From JBDSKH01 sp050245915 (lineage in GTDB: Bacteria > Actinomycetota > Actinomycetes > Actinomycetales > Microbacteriaceae), in NCBI GenBank assembly GCA_050245915.1, contig JBFWWZ010000025.1:1-40183 (forward strand): a stretch of 40,183 nt of DNA, in the 5' to 3' direction. The translations under genes and the position numbers were made by a program. The notes under the pieces were generated by a model that saw nothing but the letters and a program-made list of their open reading frames with translations, was not told where the DNA came from and searched no databases. Below are positions 22,731 through 31,198 of the stretch, in pieces (position 1 is the first letter of the stretch; every line of letters starts with the position of its first letter).

Positions 22731-23489
22731 ATGCAGCTTCCGGCATCCGAGGCCCTCGTGCCCGAGCTGGTGGTGCTCGCCTCGTCGCCGTCGACGAACG
22801 CCGAGCTGGCCTCTCGCGCGCGGCGGTCGGTGCTGGCCGGCTTCACGACCGTGGTCACCGACGATCAGACCGCCGGGCGGGGCCGGCTGGACCGCTCCTG
22901 GATCGCCCCCGCGGGCAGCGCCCTCGCCATCTCGGTGCTGATCGATCCGGGTCCCCTGCCTCCGGAGCGCCTCGGCTGGCTGCCGATCGCCGCAGGGGTG
23001 GCGATGGCCGGCGTCGTCTCCGACCTGCTGCCCGACGCCGCCGTCGGGTTCAAGTGGCCGAACGACGTGCTGGTGGGTGGCCGCAAGGTCTGCGGCGTGC
23101 TCGCCGAGCTCATCCCCGAGCGGGGCGAGGTCGTGGTCGGCGCCGGGATCAACACCGCGATGACCGCGGATCAGCTGCCTGTGCCGTCGGCGACGTCCCT
23201 CGCGATCGAGGGACTGCATCCGGATGCCGACACCGTGCTCGCCGGCTACCTCACCCGCCTGCGGGGGCTGGTCGAGCCGTATCTGCGTTCGGGCGGGGAT
23301 GCCGTCGCGAGCGGCCTGCTGGCGCGCGCCGGGGAGCTCTGCCTGACGCTGGGCCGCGAGGTGCGCGTCGATCTGCCGGACGGCCGGGTGATCGAGGGAC
23401 TCGCCACGGCCCTCGACGCCGACGGCCGGCTGCGGGTCGGGGACGAGTCCATCGCCGCCGGCGATGTCACGCACGCGAGGCTGGCGTGA
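22731..23489 (+). CDS. birA: Biotin-[acetyl-CoA-carboxylase] ligase
   Basis: Activates biotin with ATP and attaches it to the carrier lysine of the carboxylase alpha chain, 252 aa. The ligase signature TAGRGRLDRSWIAP is near residue 49, then ALAISVLIDPG, GFKWPNDVLVGGRKVCGVLAE and VGAGINTA. The C-terminal SH3-like domain reads LGREVRVDLPDGRVIEGLA. There is no N-terminal winged helix, so it is a monofunctional enzyme without the repressor function of E. coli BirA. The stop overlaps the GTG of the next gene. Confidence 0.95.
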   Translation: MQLPASEALVPELVVLASSPSTNAELASRARRSVLAGFTTVVTDDQTAGRGRLDRSWIAPAGSALAISVLIDPGPLPPERLGWLPIAAGVAMAGVVSDLLPDAAVGFKWPNDVLVGGRKVCGVLAELIPERGEVVVGAGINTAMTADQLPVPSATSLAIEGLHPDADTVLAGYLTRLRGLVEPYLRSGGDAVASGLLARAGELCLTLGREVRVDLPDGRVIEGLATALDADGRLRVGDESIAAGDVTHARLA

Positions 23490-24010
23490 GCGGCACGGGG
23501 GAGGTCGTCCCGGAGGCGATCGTCGCCCGCCTGCGTCCGCACGCCCGGGTGCTCGTCTTCCCGTCGGTGGCGCTGATCGCGATCCTCGCCGCGACCGGGT
23601 ACTTCGCGGGCAGCTTCTCGCCCGCCTGGCTGAACTACGTCGTGCTGGCGGCGGGCGCGGTGCTCGTGATCGCGCTGTTCGTCGTCCCGTTCATCGCCTG
23701 GCTCGGACGCAGCTACACGATCACGACGCGGCGCATCGTGCTGCGGCGCGGCATCCTGGTGCGCACCCGCCAGGAGCTGCTGCACAGCAGGGGCTACGAC
23801 GTGACGGTGCGGCAGAACGGGCTGCAGCAGATCTTCGGCAGCGGCGATGTGCTGATCAACACGGGCCTCGACCGGCCGGTGGTGCTGCACGACATCCCGT
23901 CGGCGGCGCTGGTGCAGTCGGCGCTGCACGAGCTGATGGAGCGGAGCCTCAATCCGATCGCGGCGCGACGGCAGCAGGAGCAGTCGCGCCCCCACGAGTA
24001 CGACGCTTAG
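23486..24010 (+). CDS. PH-domain (bPH2/YdbS-like) membrane protein
   Basis: 174 aa from GTG 23486 (GTGA overlap with birA). Two transmembrane segments (about residues 22-41 and 49-70) are followed by RSYTITTRRIVLRRGILVRTR and a pleckstrin-like beta domain ending LDRPVVLHDIPSAALVQSALHEL. Function is unknown for most members of this family. The last 62 bp overlap the 3' end of the convergent GtrA gene. Confidence 0.85.
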   Translation: MSGTGEVVPEAIVARLRPHARVLVFPSVALIAILAATGYFAGSFSPAWLNYVVLAAGAVLVIALFVVPFIAWLGRSYTITTRRIVLRRGILVRTRQELLHSRGYDVTVRQNGLQQIFGSGDVLINTGLDRPVVLHDIPSAALVQSALHELMERSLNPIAARRQQEQSRPHEYDA

Positions 24011-24515
24011 CGGCGCGTTCGTCGGTCGGCGTCGGGATCGGCTGGGTCGGCCCGGTTCCCAGCTCGGGGAACACCGACGGCTGTGGGTCGCCGCGGTGGG
24101 GCGCGAACACCCACAGCCGGTAGAAGGTGAACCGGAACACCGTTCCGAGCCCGAGTCCGATCACGTTGGAGGAGATGTTGTCGGCGAGGACGCTGGTGAA
24201 GTGGAACGCGTAATGCGACACCCAGAGGCAGGCCAGGCCGATCAGCATGCCGCCGACGCTGACGATGGCGAACTCGACGCCCTCGCGCAGCAACTGCCGC
24301 CCGCGGTGCTGCCGGAAGGTCCACTGGCGGTTGCCCATCCAGTTGAAGATGATGGCGAGGGTGGTCGAGATGACCTTCGCGATGAGCGGGCCCTCATGGA
24401 TGTGTCCGGCGCTGAGGAACGTGTTGATCAGCAGATTGAAGACGCCGAAGTCGATCACGAACCCGATCGCGCCCACCACGCCGAAGCGCGTGAACTGACC
24501 GATCAGCGTGCGCAT
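23949..24515 (-). CDS. GtrA family membrane protein
   Basis: Small polytopic protein, 188 aa. Four hydrophobic segments fit the GtrA fold (FTRFGVVGAIGFVIDFGVF; LIAKVISTTLAIIFNWMGNR; AIVSVGGMLIGLACLWV; IGLGLGTVFRFTFYRLWVF). Members often help flip polyprenyl-linked sugars or partner GT2 enzymes, which fits the mannosyltransferase-like gene nearby. A proline- and arginine-rich cytoplasmic tail of about 45 residues overlaps the PH gene antisense. ATG 24515 has GGGAGG about 9 nt upstream; an in-frame extension upstream is antisense to purK and rejected. Confidence 0.88.
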   Translation of the reverse strand: MRTLIGQFTRFGVVGAIGFVIDFGVFNLLINTFLSAGHIHEGPLIAKVISTTLAIIFNWMGNRQWTFRQHRGRQLLREGVEFAIVSVGGMLIGLACLWVSHYAFHFTSVLADNISSNVIGLGLGTVFRFTFYRLWVFAPHRGDPQPSVFPELGTGPTQPIPTPTDERAAKRRTRGGATAPAAVAPRSD

Positions 24516-24547
24516 CGTCGGCGTCCTCCCCAGCTCTCCGGTCTCGG

Positions 24548-24553
24548 TAGGCT
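24548..24553 (+). promoter_or_regulatory. -10 box of purK
   Basis: TAGGCT with an expected start near 24560. A leader of about 16 nt contains GGGAGG (24561-24566), 9 nt before ATG 24576. Unlike most promoters in this window, this one yields a leadered transcript. Confidence 0.55.
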
Positions 24554-24575
24554 CGAAACCGGGAGGGTTCAGTCT

Positions 24576-25682
24576 ATGAGAGTCGGCGTGATCGGCGGCG
24601 GACAGCTCGCCCGCATGATGATCCCCCCGGCGGTCGCTCTCGGCATCGAGCTGCGGGTGCTCGCCGAGGTCCCGGGCAGTTCGGCCGCGCTCGCGTCCAC
24701 GGAGGTGGGCGACTACCGGGATGCCGCCACGGTGCTCGCCTTCGCCTCCGACCTCGATGTGGTCACCTTCGACCACGAGCACGTGCCGCAGCAGGTGCTG
24801 GCCGCCCTCGTCGACGCGGGTGCCGTCGTCCGCCCCGGACCCGCGGCCCTCGCGGTGGCACAGGACAAGCTCCTCATGCGCGAGAGGCTGAGCGCCCTCG
24901 GCGCCCCTGTGCCCTCCTGGAGCGCGGTGCACGACGCCGCCGCCCTCGGGGAGTTCCTCGCCGCGCACGACGGCGCCGCCGTGGTGAAGACTCCGCGCGG
25001 CGGCTACGACGGCAAAGGCGTCCGGGTCGTGCGGGATGAGCACGGCGCGGACGACTGGTTCGGGTCCGGCCCGCTGCTCGCGGAGCGGCTGGTGCCGTTC
25101 CGCCGCGAGCTCGCCCAGCTCGTCGCCCGCCGGCCGTCCGGCGAGGTGGCCGTCTGGCCGCTGGTCGAGACCGTGCAGCGCGACGGCGTGTGCGCCGAGG
25201 TCACCGCCCCCGCACCCGACTCCGCGGGGCTGGAGGCCGCCGCGCGGGAGCTCGCGGTCGGGATCGCCGAAGGACTCGATGTCACCGGCGTGCTCGCGGT
25301 CGAGCTCTTCGACGACGCCGACGGCGGCCTGCTGGTCAACGAGCTGGCGATGCGCCCGCACAACACCGGTCACTGGACGATCGACGGCGCGGTCACCAGC
25401 CAGTTCGAGCAGCACCTGCGCGCCGTGCTCGACCTTCCGCTCGGCGACCCCTCGCCGGTGCGGCCCTGGTCGGTGATGGCGAACGTCCTGGGCGGTCCCG
25501 CGGGTGCCACGATGCCCGACCGCTACCCGGCGGCGCTCGCCGCGCAGCCGTCGGTGAAGTTCCACTCCTACGACAAGCTGTCCCGCCCCGGACGCAAGGT
25601 CGGTCACGTCACCGCCACCGGGGACGACCTGGATGCGACGCTGGAGGCGGCGCGCGCGGCAGCCGCGTTCTTCGAGGACTGA
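24576..25682 (+). CDS. purK: 5-(carboxyamino)imidazole ribonucleotide synthase
   Basis: Purine biosynthesis: ATP-dependent carboxylation of AIR to N5-CAIR. It is 368 aa. An N-terminal Rossmann-like segment (VGVIGGGQLARMMIPPA) is followed by DVVTFDHEHVP, ATP-grasp (VVKTPRGGYDGKGVRVV; GLLVNELAMRPHNTGHWTIDGA) and SQFEQHLRAVLDLPLG. The ATG is supported by a Shine-Dalgarno. purE follows 8 bp downstream, the standard pair. Confidence 0.96.
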   Translation: MRVGVIGGGQLARMMIPPAVALGIELRVLAEVPGSSAALASTEVGDYRDAATVLAFASDLDVVTFDHEHVPQQVLAALVDAGAVVRPGPAALAVAQDKLLMRERLSALGAPVPSWSAVHDAAALGEFLAAHDGAAVVKTPRGGYDGKGVRVVRDEHGADDWFGSGPLLAERLVPFRRELAQLVARRPSGEVAVWPLVETVQRDGVCAEVTAPAPDSAGLEAAARELAVGIAEGLDVTGVLAVELFDDADGGLLVNELAMRPHNTGHWTIDGAVTSQFEQHLRAVLDLPLGDPSPVRPWSVMANVLGGPAGATMPDRYPAALAAQPSVKFHSYDKLSRPGRKVGHVTATGDDLDATLEAARAAAAFFED

Positions 25683-25690
25683 CCCGTACC

Positions 25691-26224
25691 ATGGCATCCG
25701 TGCCAGCAGAGTCCGCGCCCGCGCCCGTGGTGTCGGTCGTGATGGGCTCCGACTCCGACTGGGCGGTGATGTCCGGTGCTGCCGAGACGCTCACCGCGTT
25801 CGGCATCCCGCTCGAGGTCGAGGTGGTGTCGGCGCATCGCACGCCGCGCGGCATGATCGCGTTCGGCGCCGCGGCGGCCGCGCGCGGCATCCGGGTCATC
25901 ATCGCGGGCGCCGGCGGCGCCGCGCACCTGCCCGGCATGCTGGCCTCGATGACGACCCTTCCGGTGATCGGCGTCCCCGTGCCGCTCGCGCACCTCGACG
26001 GCATGGACTCGCTGCTGTCGATCGTGCAGATGCCGGCCGGCATCCCGGTCGCGACGGTGTCGATCGGCGGGGCCCGCAACGCCGGCCTGCTGGCCGCGCG
26101 CATCCTGTCGATCGGCGACCCCGCCCTCGCCGCCGCCCTCGCCGACTACGCCGCCGGGCTCGAGGGCGCCGTCGCGGAGAAGAACGCGGCCCTGCAGGCG
26201 CAGCTGGCCGTACCCGACCGGTGA
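25691..26224 (+). CDS. purE: N5-carboxyaminoimidazole ribonucleotide mutase
   Basis: Converts N5-CAIR to CAIR, the step after PurK. It is 177 aa. Class I PurE motifs: VMGSDSDWAVM, VVSAHRTPRGM, IAGAGGAAHLPGMLAS, PVPLAHLDGMDSLLSIVQMP and SIGGARNAGLLAARIL. ATG 25691 is chosen over the upstream open frame, which is antisense or out of frame with purK. The stop overlaps the GTG of the LCP gene, an unexpected coupling of purine synthesis to wall assembly. Confidence 0.96.
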   Translation: MASVPAESAPAPVVSVVMGSDSDWAVMSGAAETLTAFGIPLEVEVVSAHRTPRGMIAFGAAAAARGIRVIIAGAGGAAHLPGMLASMTTLPVIGVPVPLAHLDGMDSLLSIVQMPAGIPVATVSIGGARNAGLLAARILSIGDPALAAALADYAAGLEGAVAEKNAALQAQLAVPDR

Positions 26225-27564
26225 GCGCGTCGAATCCGGTCCGCAACCCGGACACGCGATCCCGGCCGCTGATGACGAAGCGGGCGTGGTGGCTCGTCGT
26301 CCTCAACGTGCTGATCCCCGGTTCCGCCCAGGTGCTCGCCGGCAATCGCCGGGCCGGCAGGTTCGCCCTCGGCGCGACCCTGCTGCTGTGGGCGGTGGCC
26401 GTCGTCACGGTCGTGCTGTATCTGCTGAACCGCACCATCCTGCTGACCCTGCTGACGAATCCGATCGTGCTCTGGGTGCTGGTCGCCGCGCTCGCGTTCT
26501 ACGCGGTGCTGTGGATCGTCACCACCTTCGACACCCTGCGCCTGGTGCGCCTGGTCAGGGTGGCTCCCTCCGCGCGGGGTTTGATCGCCGGACTCAGCAT
26601 CGTGCTGCTCTGCGTCACCGCCGGGGGAGCGGGGTGGGCGGCCGCCAACGCCGTCTCGGCGATCGGGGTGCTGAACTCCGTGTTCGGCGGCGGCGAGATC
26701 GCGGCGCCGATCGAAGGCCGGTACAACATCCTGCTGCTCGGCGGCGACGCCGGCCCCGACCGGCTCGGCTTGCGGCCGGACAGCATCTCGGTGGTCAGCA
26801 TCGACGCCGAGACCGGTCAGGGCGTGATCTTCGGCATCCCGCGCAACCTCGAGCAGGCCAGGTTCGTGGAGGGCTCCCCGCTGTACGGCCCGTACCCGAA
26901 CGGCTACGACTGCGGCGACGACTGCCTGGTGAACTACCTGTACACCTACGGGGAGGAGCACCCCGAGCTCTACCCCGAGGCGGAGGCGCACGGCAGCCAG
27001 CCGGGGATCGAGGCGACGCGCGATGCCGCCGAAGGCATCCTGGGTCTCACCATCCAGTACTACGTGCTCATCGACATGCAGGGCTTCGCCGACCTGATCG
27101 ACGCGCTCGGCGGCATCGACATCGACGTGGCGGAGCGGCTGCCGTACGGGTCGAACAACTACGACGACGGGTCCTCCGCGCCCCCGATCGGCTACATCGA
27201 GGCGGGCCCGCAGCACATGGACGGTCAGACGGCCCTCTGGTACGCGCGGTCCCGGTACGGCTCGAACGACTACCAGAGGATGGACCGCCAGCGTCAGGTG
27301 CAGGAGGCGATGCTGCGGCAGTTCGACCCCGGAAACCTGGTGACCAAGTTCCAGGGGGTGGCGGCGGCGGGCAGCCAGGTGGTGTCGACCGACATCCCGC
27401 AGGGGATGCTCGCGCACTTCGTCGAGCTCGGGTCGAAGACACGCGAACTGCCGATCGAGAAGCTCAACATCGTGCCACCCGAGTTCGACAACGTGCACCC
27501 GGACTACGACTACATCTACCTGCGGGTCGACGAGCTCACCGCGGTGGCGGAACCCGCGCAATGA
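26221..27564 (+). CDS. LytR-CpsA-Psr (LCP) family wall-polymer ligase
   Basis: Membrane-anchored phosphotransferase family that attaches polyprenyl-linked glycopolymers to peptidoglycan, 447 aa. About four hydrophobic N-terminal segments (residues 20-145) precede the extracellular LCP domain. Its landmarks are YNILLLGGDAG, RPDSISVVSID with the catalytic R/D cluster, GIPRNLE, LIDALGGIDIDV and ALWYARSRYGSNDYQRMDRQRQV. More transmembrane segments than the single anchor of most LCP proteins is a known actinobacterial variant. The following rhamnose and glycan genes fit its role. The stop lies 3 bp from the stop of the convergent glycosyltransferase. Confidence 0.92.
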   Translation: MSASNPVRNPDTRSRPLMTKRAWWLVVLNVLIPGSAQVLAGNRRAGRFALGATLLLWAVAVVTVVLYLLNRTILLTLLTNPIVLWVLVAALAFYAVLWIVTTFDTLRLVRLVRVAPSARGLIAGLSIVLLCVTAGGAGWAAANAVSAIGVLNSVFGGGEIAAPIEGRYNILLLGGDAGPDRLGLRPDSISVVSIDAETGQGVIFGIPRNLEQARFVEGSPLYGPYPNGYDCGDDCLVNYLYTYGEEHPELYPEAEAHGSQPGIEATRDAAEGILGLTIQYYVLIDMQGFADLIDALGGIDIDVAERLPYGSNNYDDGSSAPPIGYIEAGPQHMDGQTALWYARSRYGSNDYQRMDRQRQVQEAMLRQFDPGNLVTKFQGVAAAGSQVVSTDIPQGMLAHFVELGSKTRELPIEKLNIVPPEFDNVHPDYDYIYLRVDELTAVAEPAQ

Positions 27565-27567
27565 CCA

Positions 27568-28701
27568 TCACAGGTCGGCGTGCAGCTGCCAGACCTTCTC
27601 GGCGGAATCCCGCCAGCTGAACGCATGCGAGCGGTCCTCGCCGCGGGTGCCGAGTGACGCGCGCAGCTTCGGGTCCTCGAGCAGGCCCGCGATCGCCTCG
27701 CCCAGCCGCGTCGGGTAGCCCCGCTCGTCCGCGCGCTCCACCACGTACCCGGCGTCGGCGGCGACCTCGACGAGCGCAGGCGAATCGGAGAGGATCACCG
27801 GGCGTGCGAACGCGAACGCCTCGAGCATCGCCAGTCCGAAGCCCTCTTCGAGACTCGGCTGCACCACGATCGTCGCGCCCGCGATGATCGCCGACAGGTC
27901 CTCGGGCGACAGGTGGTCGCACGAGCGGATCCGCTCCGGATCGACCTTCGCGTCTTTCGCGATCTCGCGCAGCTCCGGCTCCGCGGCCGAGCCTGCCCCG
28001 ACGACGATGAGCGGGATGTCGCGGGTGCCCTTCTCGGCGAGCGCCCGGATCAGCGGCTCCAGGCCCTTGCGCGGCTCCCAGCCGGCGATCGACAGCAGGT
28101 ACTCGTCCGGCAGGCCGTGCGCACGCCGACGGGCGGCCGCGTCGGGGACGAGCCGCAGATCACTGCCGGGTGCGCCGCCGATCACCCGGACACGGCCCTG
28201 GATGTCGAGGTGCTCGCCCAGCTCGTCCGCCACCGCGTGGGTGGGGACCACGATGGCGTCCGCGTAGCGTTCGGCGCGCTTGGCCATCGCACGGGACCAG
28301 CTCGCGTACCGGCTCGGCAGCAGGTCGGGCCGGGTCCAGGCGATGGCGTCGTGGATGGTGACCACGGTCTGCTCGCCGGTGCCGCGGTCGTGGCGGCGGA
28401 GGGGGGCCAGCAGGCTCGTCGCGTGCACCATCCCGGAGCCGGGGAGACGGGTGAACCCGTGCTGCCACGCGGCAGCCAGCTCGCGGCGGGCGAGGGGGCT
28501 CTTGTAGAGGCCGCGGAGGCCGGGCAGCCGCTGCTCGAGCTCGACGTAGTCGGGTTCCGGCGAGGCCGACACGATGCCCGCCACGGTGGAGCCGCGCGGC
28601 GCGGTGCGGATCAGCTCGCGGGTGAGCTCCTCCGCGTAGCGCCCGATGCCCTGCGCGCCGGGTGCGATGACGTCGTCGACGATGACCCGCAGGGTCGTCA
28701 T
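27568..28701 (-). CDS. Glycosyltransferase family 4 (GT-B)
   Basis: 377 aa GT-B enzyme. The N-terminal acceptor domain (VIDDVIAPGAQGIGRYAEELTRE-like start, written from residue 6) contains VVTIHDAIAW. The C-terminal GT1/GT4 domain contains SIAGWEPRKGLEPLIRAL and QPSLEEGFGLAMLEAFAFAR, the ExxxxxxxE motif that binds the nucleotide sugar. ATG 28701 overlaps the rfbD stop (ATGA), so it is the third gene of the rfbB-rfbD operon. Position suggests mannosyl or rhamnosyl transfer in a surface glycan; donor and acceptor are unknown. Confidence 0.9.
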   Translation of the reverse strand: MTTLRVIVDDVIAPGAQGIGRYAEELTRELIRTAPRGSTVAGIVSASPEPDYVELEQRLPGLRGLYKSPLARRELAAAWQHGFTRLPGSGMVHATSLLAPLRRHDRGTGEQTVVTIHDAIAWTRPDLLPSRYASWSRAMAKRAERYADAIVVPTHAVADELGEHLDIQGRVRVIGGAPGSDLRLVPDAAARRRAHGLPDEYLLSIAGWEPRKGLEPLIRALAEKGTRDIPLIVVGAGSAAEPELREIAKDAKVDPERIRSCDHLSPEDLSAIIAGATIVVQPSLEEGFGLAMLEAFAFARPVILSDSPALVEVAADAGYVVERADERGYPTRLGEAIAGLLEDPKLRASLGTRGEDRSHAFSWRDSAEKVWQLHADL

Positions 28702-29579
28702 GCCCGGATCCTCTCCAGCTCGGGATCGAACACGCCCTCGCGGAATGCGCGGTCGAGTGCGTCCTCCCAGGAGCGCGGGGTGTCGAGGGCGGCGAGCGTC
28801 CACGCCCCGTGCCCCAGCACCGAGTACGCCGGGCGCGGTGCCGGGTGGGTGAATGTGCTGCTGTCGGTCGGCTGCACCCGCTCCGGGTCGAGGCCGGCCC
28901 GTTCGAAGACGGCTCGCGCGAAGCCGAACCACGTCGTCTTGCCCGAGTTGGTGCCGTGATAGACACCGGGCTCCGGGCGGACGTCGAGCAGCGTGGCGAT
29001 CAGCCCGGCGAGGTCGGCGCTCCACGTCGGCTGCCCCACCTGGTCGGTCACGACCGACACCGTATCGCGCTCCGCCGCGAGGCTCAGCATCGTACGGGGG
29101 AAGTTGCGGCCGGCAGCCCCGTACAGCCACGCGGTGCGGACGATGTACGGGGAGGGGTGTGCGGCGATCACCCGTTCCTCGCCCTCGGCCTTCGTGCGTC
29201 CGTAGGCGCTCATCGGCGTGCGCGGGGTGTCCTCGCGGTAGGGCTCGATCGCGGTCCCGTCGAAGACGTAGTCGGTCGACAGCTGCACGAACGCGGCGCC
29301 GGCGGCGGCGGCGGCCCGGGCTGCGTTCTCGGCGCCGGCCGCGTTGATCGCGTTCGCCTCATCCTCGTGAGTCTCTGCGTCGTCGACCGCCGTGTAGGCG
29401 GCTGCGTTGATCACGATGTCGGCAGCGGAGGCGGCCTCGAGGACGGCCCCGGCATCCCGGATATCGAGTTCGGCGCTCGTCGGCGACAGGATGCTGTGGC
29501 CGGAGAGCACCGCACGGAGATCCGTGCCCAGCATGCCGCCGGCTCCCAGGATGAGGATCTGCGGTTTCGACCTGCGCAT
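28698..29579 (-). CDS. rfbD: dTDP-4-dehydrorhamnose reductase
   Basis: Last step of dTDP-L-rhamnose synthesis, NAD(P)H-dependent. It is 293 aa. Extended SDR fold: ILGAGGMLGTDLRAVLSG, INAAAYTAVDDAE, LSTDYVFDG and catalytic Y in SAYGRTKAEGE, then RTAWLYGAAGRNFPRTML. ATG 29579 overlaps the rfbB TGA by one base (TGATG). Confidence 0.95.
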   Translation of the reverse strand: MRRSKPQILILGAGGMLGTDLRAVLSGHSILSPTSAELDIRDAGAVLEAASAADIVINAAAYTAVDDAETHEDEANAINAAGAENAARAAAAAGAAFVQLSTDYVFDGTAIEPYREDTPRTPMSAYGRTKAEGEERVIAAHPSPYIVRTAWLYGAAGRNFPRTMLSLAAERDTVSVVTDQVGQPTWSADLAGLIATLLDVRPEPGVYHGTNSGKTTWFGFARAVFERAGLDPERVQPTDSSTFTHPAPRPAYSVLGHGAWTLAALDTPRSWEDALDRAFREGVFDPELERIRA

Positions 29580-30565
29580 CAGGTGAGGGCCGCGCGGCTC
29601 TTCAGGGGCTCCCACCACGCCCGGTTGTCGCGGTACCACTGGACGACGTCGGCGAGCCCCCGCTCGAACGGCACCAGCGGCTCGTAGCCCAGCTCGGACC
29701 TGATCTTCGAGATGTCGACCGAGTAGCGCAGGTCGTGGCCCTTGCGATCCTCCACCTGGTCGACGTACGACCAGTCCCGGCCGGTCGCGTCGAGGAGCAA
29801 CTGGGTGAGCTCGCGGTTGCTGAGCTCGGTGCCGCCGCCGATGTTGTACGTCTCGCCCGGCCGGCCGCCGGTGAGCACCAGGGCGATGCCCCGGGTGTGG
29901 TCGTCGACGTGCAGCCAGTCGCGCACGTTCTCGCCGGTGCCGTAGAGCGGCACGTGCAGGTCGTCGATGAGGTTCGTCACGAACAACGGGATGAGCTTCT
30001 CGGGGAAGTGGTACGGGCCGTAGTTGTTCGAGCAGCGGGTGATCGACAGGTTCATGCCGTGCGTGCGGTGGTAGCTGCGCGCCAGCAGGTCGGACCCCGC
30101 CTTCGATGCGGAGTACGGCGAGTTCGGCTCGAGCGGCTGCTGCTCGTCCCAGGAGCCTTCGGAGATCGAGCCGTACACCTCGTCGGTGCTCACGTGCACG
30201 AACCGGCCGACGCCCGCCTGCAGCGATGCGTCGAGCAGCCGCTGCGTGCCGACCACGTTGGTCTCGACGAACGGGCCGGAGTCGCGGACGCTGCGGTCGA
30301 CGTGGGACTCGGCGGCGAAGTGCACGACGGCGTCGATGCCCGGCAGGGTGCTGCCGAGAAGGGCGCTGTCGCGGATGTCGCCGTGCACGAACGAGTAGCG
30401 CGGGTCGTCCGCCACGGGGGCCAGATTGGCGAGGTTGCCGGAGTAGGTGAGGGCGTCGTAGACGACCACCTCGGCGCCCTCGAGACCGGGGTACGCGTCC
30501 TCGAGGGTGCGGCGCACGAAGTTGGAGCCGATGAAGCCGGCGCCACCGGTCACGAGGATTCTCAC
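29579..30565 (-). CDS. rfbB: dTDP-glucose 4,6-dehydratase
   Basis: Second step of dTDP-L-rhamnose synthesis, NAD-dependent. It is 328 aa. Motifs: VTGGAGFIGSNFVRR, HFAAESHVDRS, VSTDEVYG, catalytic YSASKAGSD, ITRCSNNYGPYHFPEKLIPL and GTGENVRDWLHVDDH. GTG 30565 has TAGACT 6 nt upstream (leaderless). It heads the minus-strand rfbB-rfbD-GT4 operon and is divergent from rfbC-rfbA. Confidence 0.96.
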   Translation of the reverse strand: MRILVTGGAGFIGSNFVRRTLEDAYPGLEGAEVVVYDALTYSGNLANLAPVADDPRYSFVHGDIRDSALLGSTLPGIDAVVHFAAESHVDRSVRDSGPFVETNVVGTQRLLDASLQAGVGRFVHVSTDEVYGSISEGSWDEQQPLEPNSPYSASKAGSDLLARSYHRTHGMNLSITRCSNNYGPYHFPEKLIPLFVTNLIDDLHVPLYGTGENVRDWLHVDDHTRGIALVLTGGRPGETYNIGGGTELSNRELTQLLLDATGRDWSYVDQVEDRKGHDLRYSVDISKIRSELGYEPLVPFERGLADVVQWYRDNRAWWEPLKSRAALT

Positions 30566-30568
30566 CCG

Positions 30569-30600
30569 GAGAGTCTATTCGGCGCCGACTGTAGGCTCTC
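30569..30600. promoter_or_regulatory. Palindromic double promoter between rfbB and rfbC
   Basis: GAGAGTCTA (30569-30577) and TAGGCTCTC (30592-30600) are inverted copies matching 8 of 9. Each arm contains a -10: TAGACT (30577-30572, minus) 6 nt before rfbB GTG, and TAGGCT (30592-30597, plus) 7 nt before rfbC GTG. Each -10 falls where the other promoter's -35 should be. Confidence 0.65.
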
Positions 30601-30604
30601 ACTC

Positions 30605-31198
30605 GTGCGATCCAGGCCCCTCAGCGTCCCCGGAGCCATCGAGTTCACCCCCGACCAGCACGGCGACGATCGCGGGCTGTTCTTCGAGCACTACCGTTTC
30701 GAGCCGCTCGAGGCGGCCATCGGGCATCCCTTCACCGTCCGGCAGGGCAACACGTCGGTGTCGAAGCGCGGCACGGTGCGCGGCATCCACTACGCCCTGG
30801 TCCCTCCCGGCCAGGCCAAGTACGTCACCGCGCTGCGCGGTGCGGTCATCGACTACGTGATCGACCTGCGGGTCGGCTCGCCGACGTTCGGCACCTGGGA
30901 CTCGGTACGGCTGGATGACGTGGACCGCCGCGCGATCTACCTCGCCGAGGGACTGGGGCACTGCTTCGTCGCCCTCGAAGACGACACCGTGGTGAGCTAC
31001 CTCGTGTCGCAGGTGTACAACCCGCAGCGTGAGCTCGGCGTCTCGCCCACCGACCCGGCGATCGGACTGGAGTTCCCGGCCGGCGAACTGCTGCTGTCGC
31101 CCAAAGATCTGGCCGCGCCCACGCTGGAAGCGGCCGCGGCATCCGGTGCCCTGCCCTCGTACGAGGAGTGCATCGCCTACGAGAGGGGGCTCGCGTGA
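30605..31198 (+). CDS. rfbC: dTDP-4-dehydrorhamnose 3,5-epimerase
   Basis: Third step of dTDP-L-rhamnose synthesis, 197 aa. Cupin-fold enzyme: DQHGDDRGLFFEHYR, QGNTSVSKRGTVRGIHYAL with the catalytic H, KYVTALRGAVIDYVIDLRVG and YLAEGLGHCFVALEDDTVVSYL. GTG 30605 follows TAGGCT by 7 nt (leaderless). An upstream in-frame extension is antisense to rfbB and rejected. The stop overlaps the GTG of rfbA. Confidence 0.95.
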   Translation: MRSRPLSVPGAIEFTPDQHGDDRGLFFEHYRFEPLEAAIGHPFTVRQGNTSVSKRGTVRGIHYALVPPGQAKYVTALRGAVIDYVIDLRVGSPTFGTWDSVRLDDVDRRAIYLAEGLGHCFVALEDDTVVSYLVSQVYNPQRELGVSPTDPAIGLEFPAGELLLSPKDLAAPTLEAAAASGALPSYEECIAYERGLA

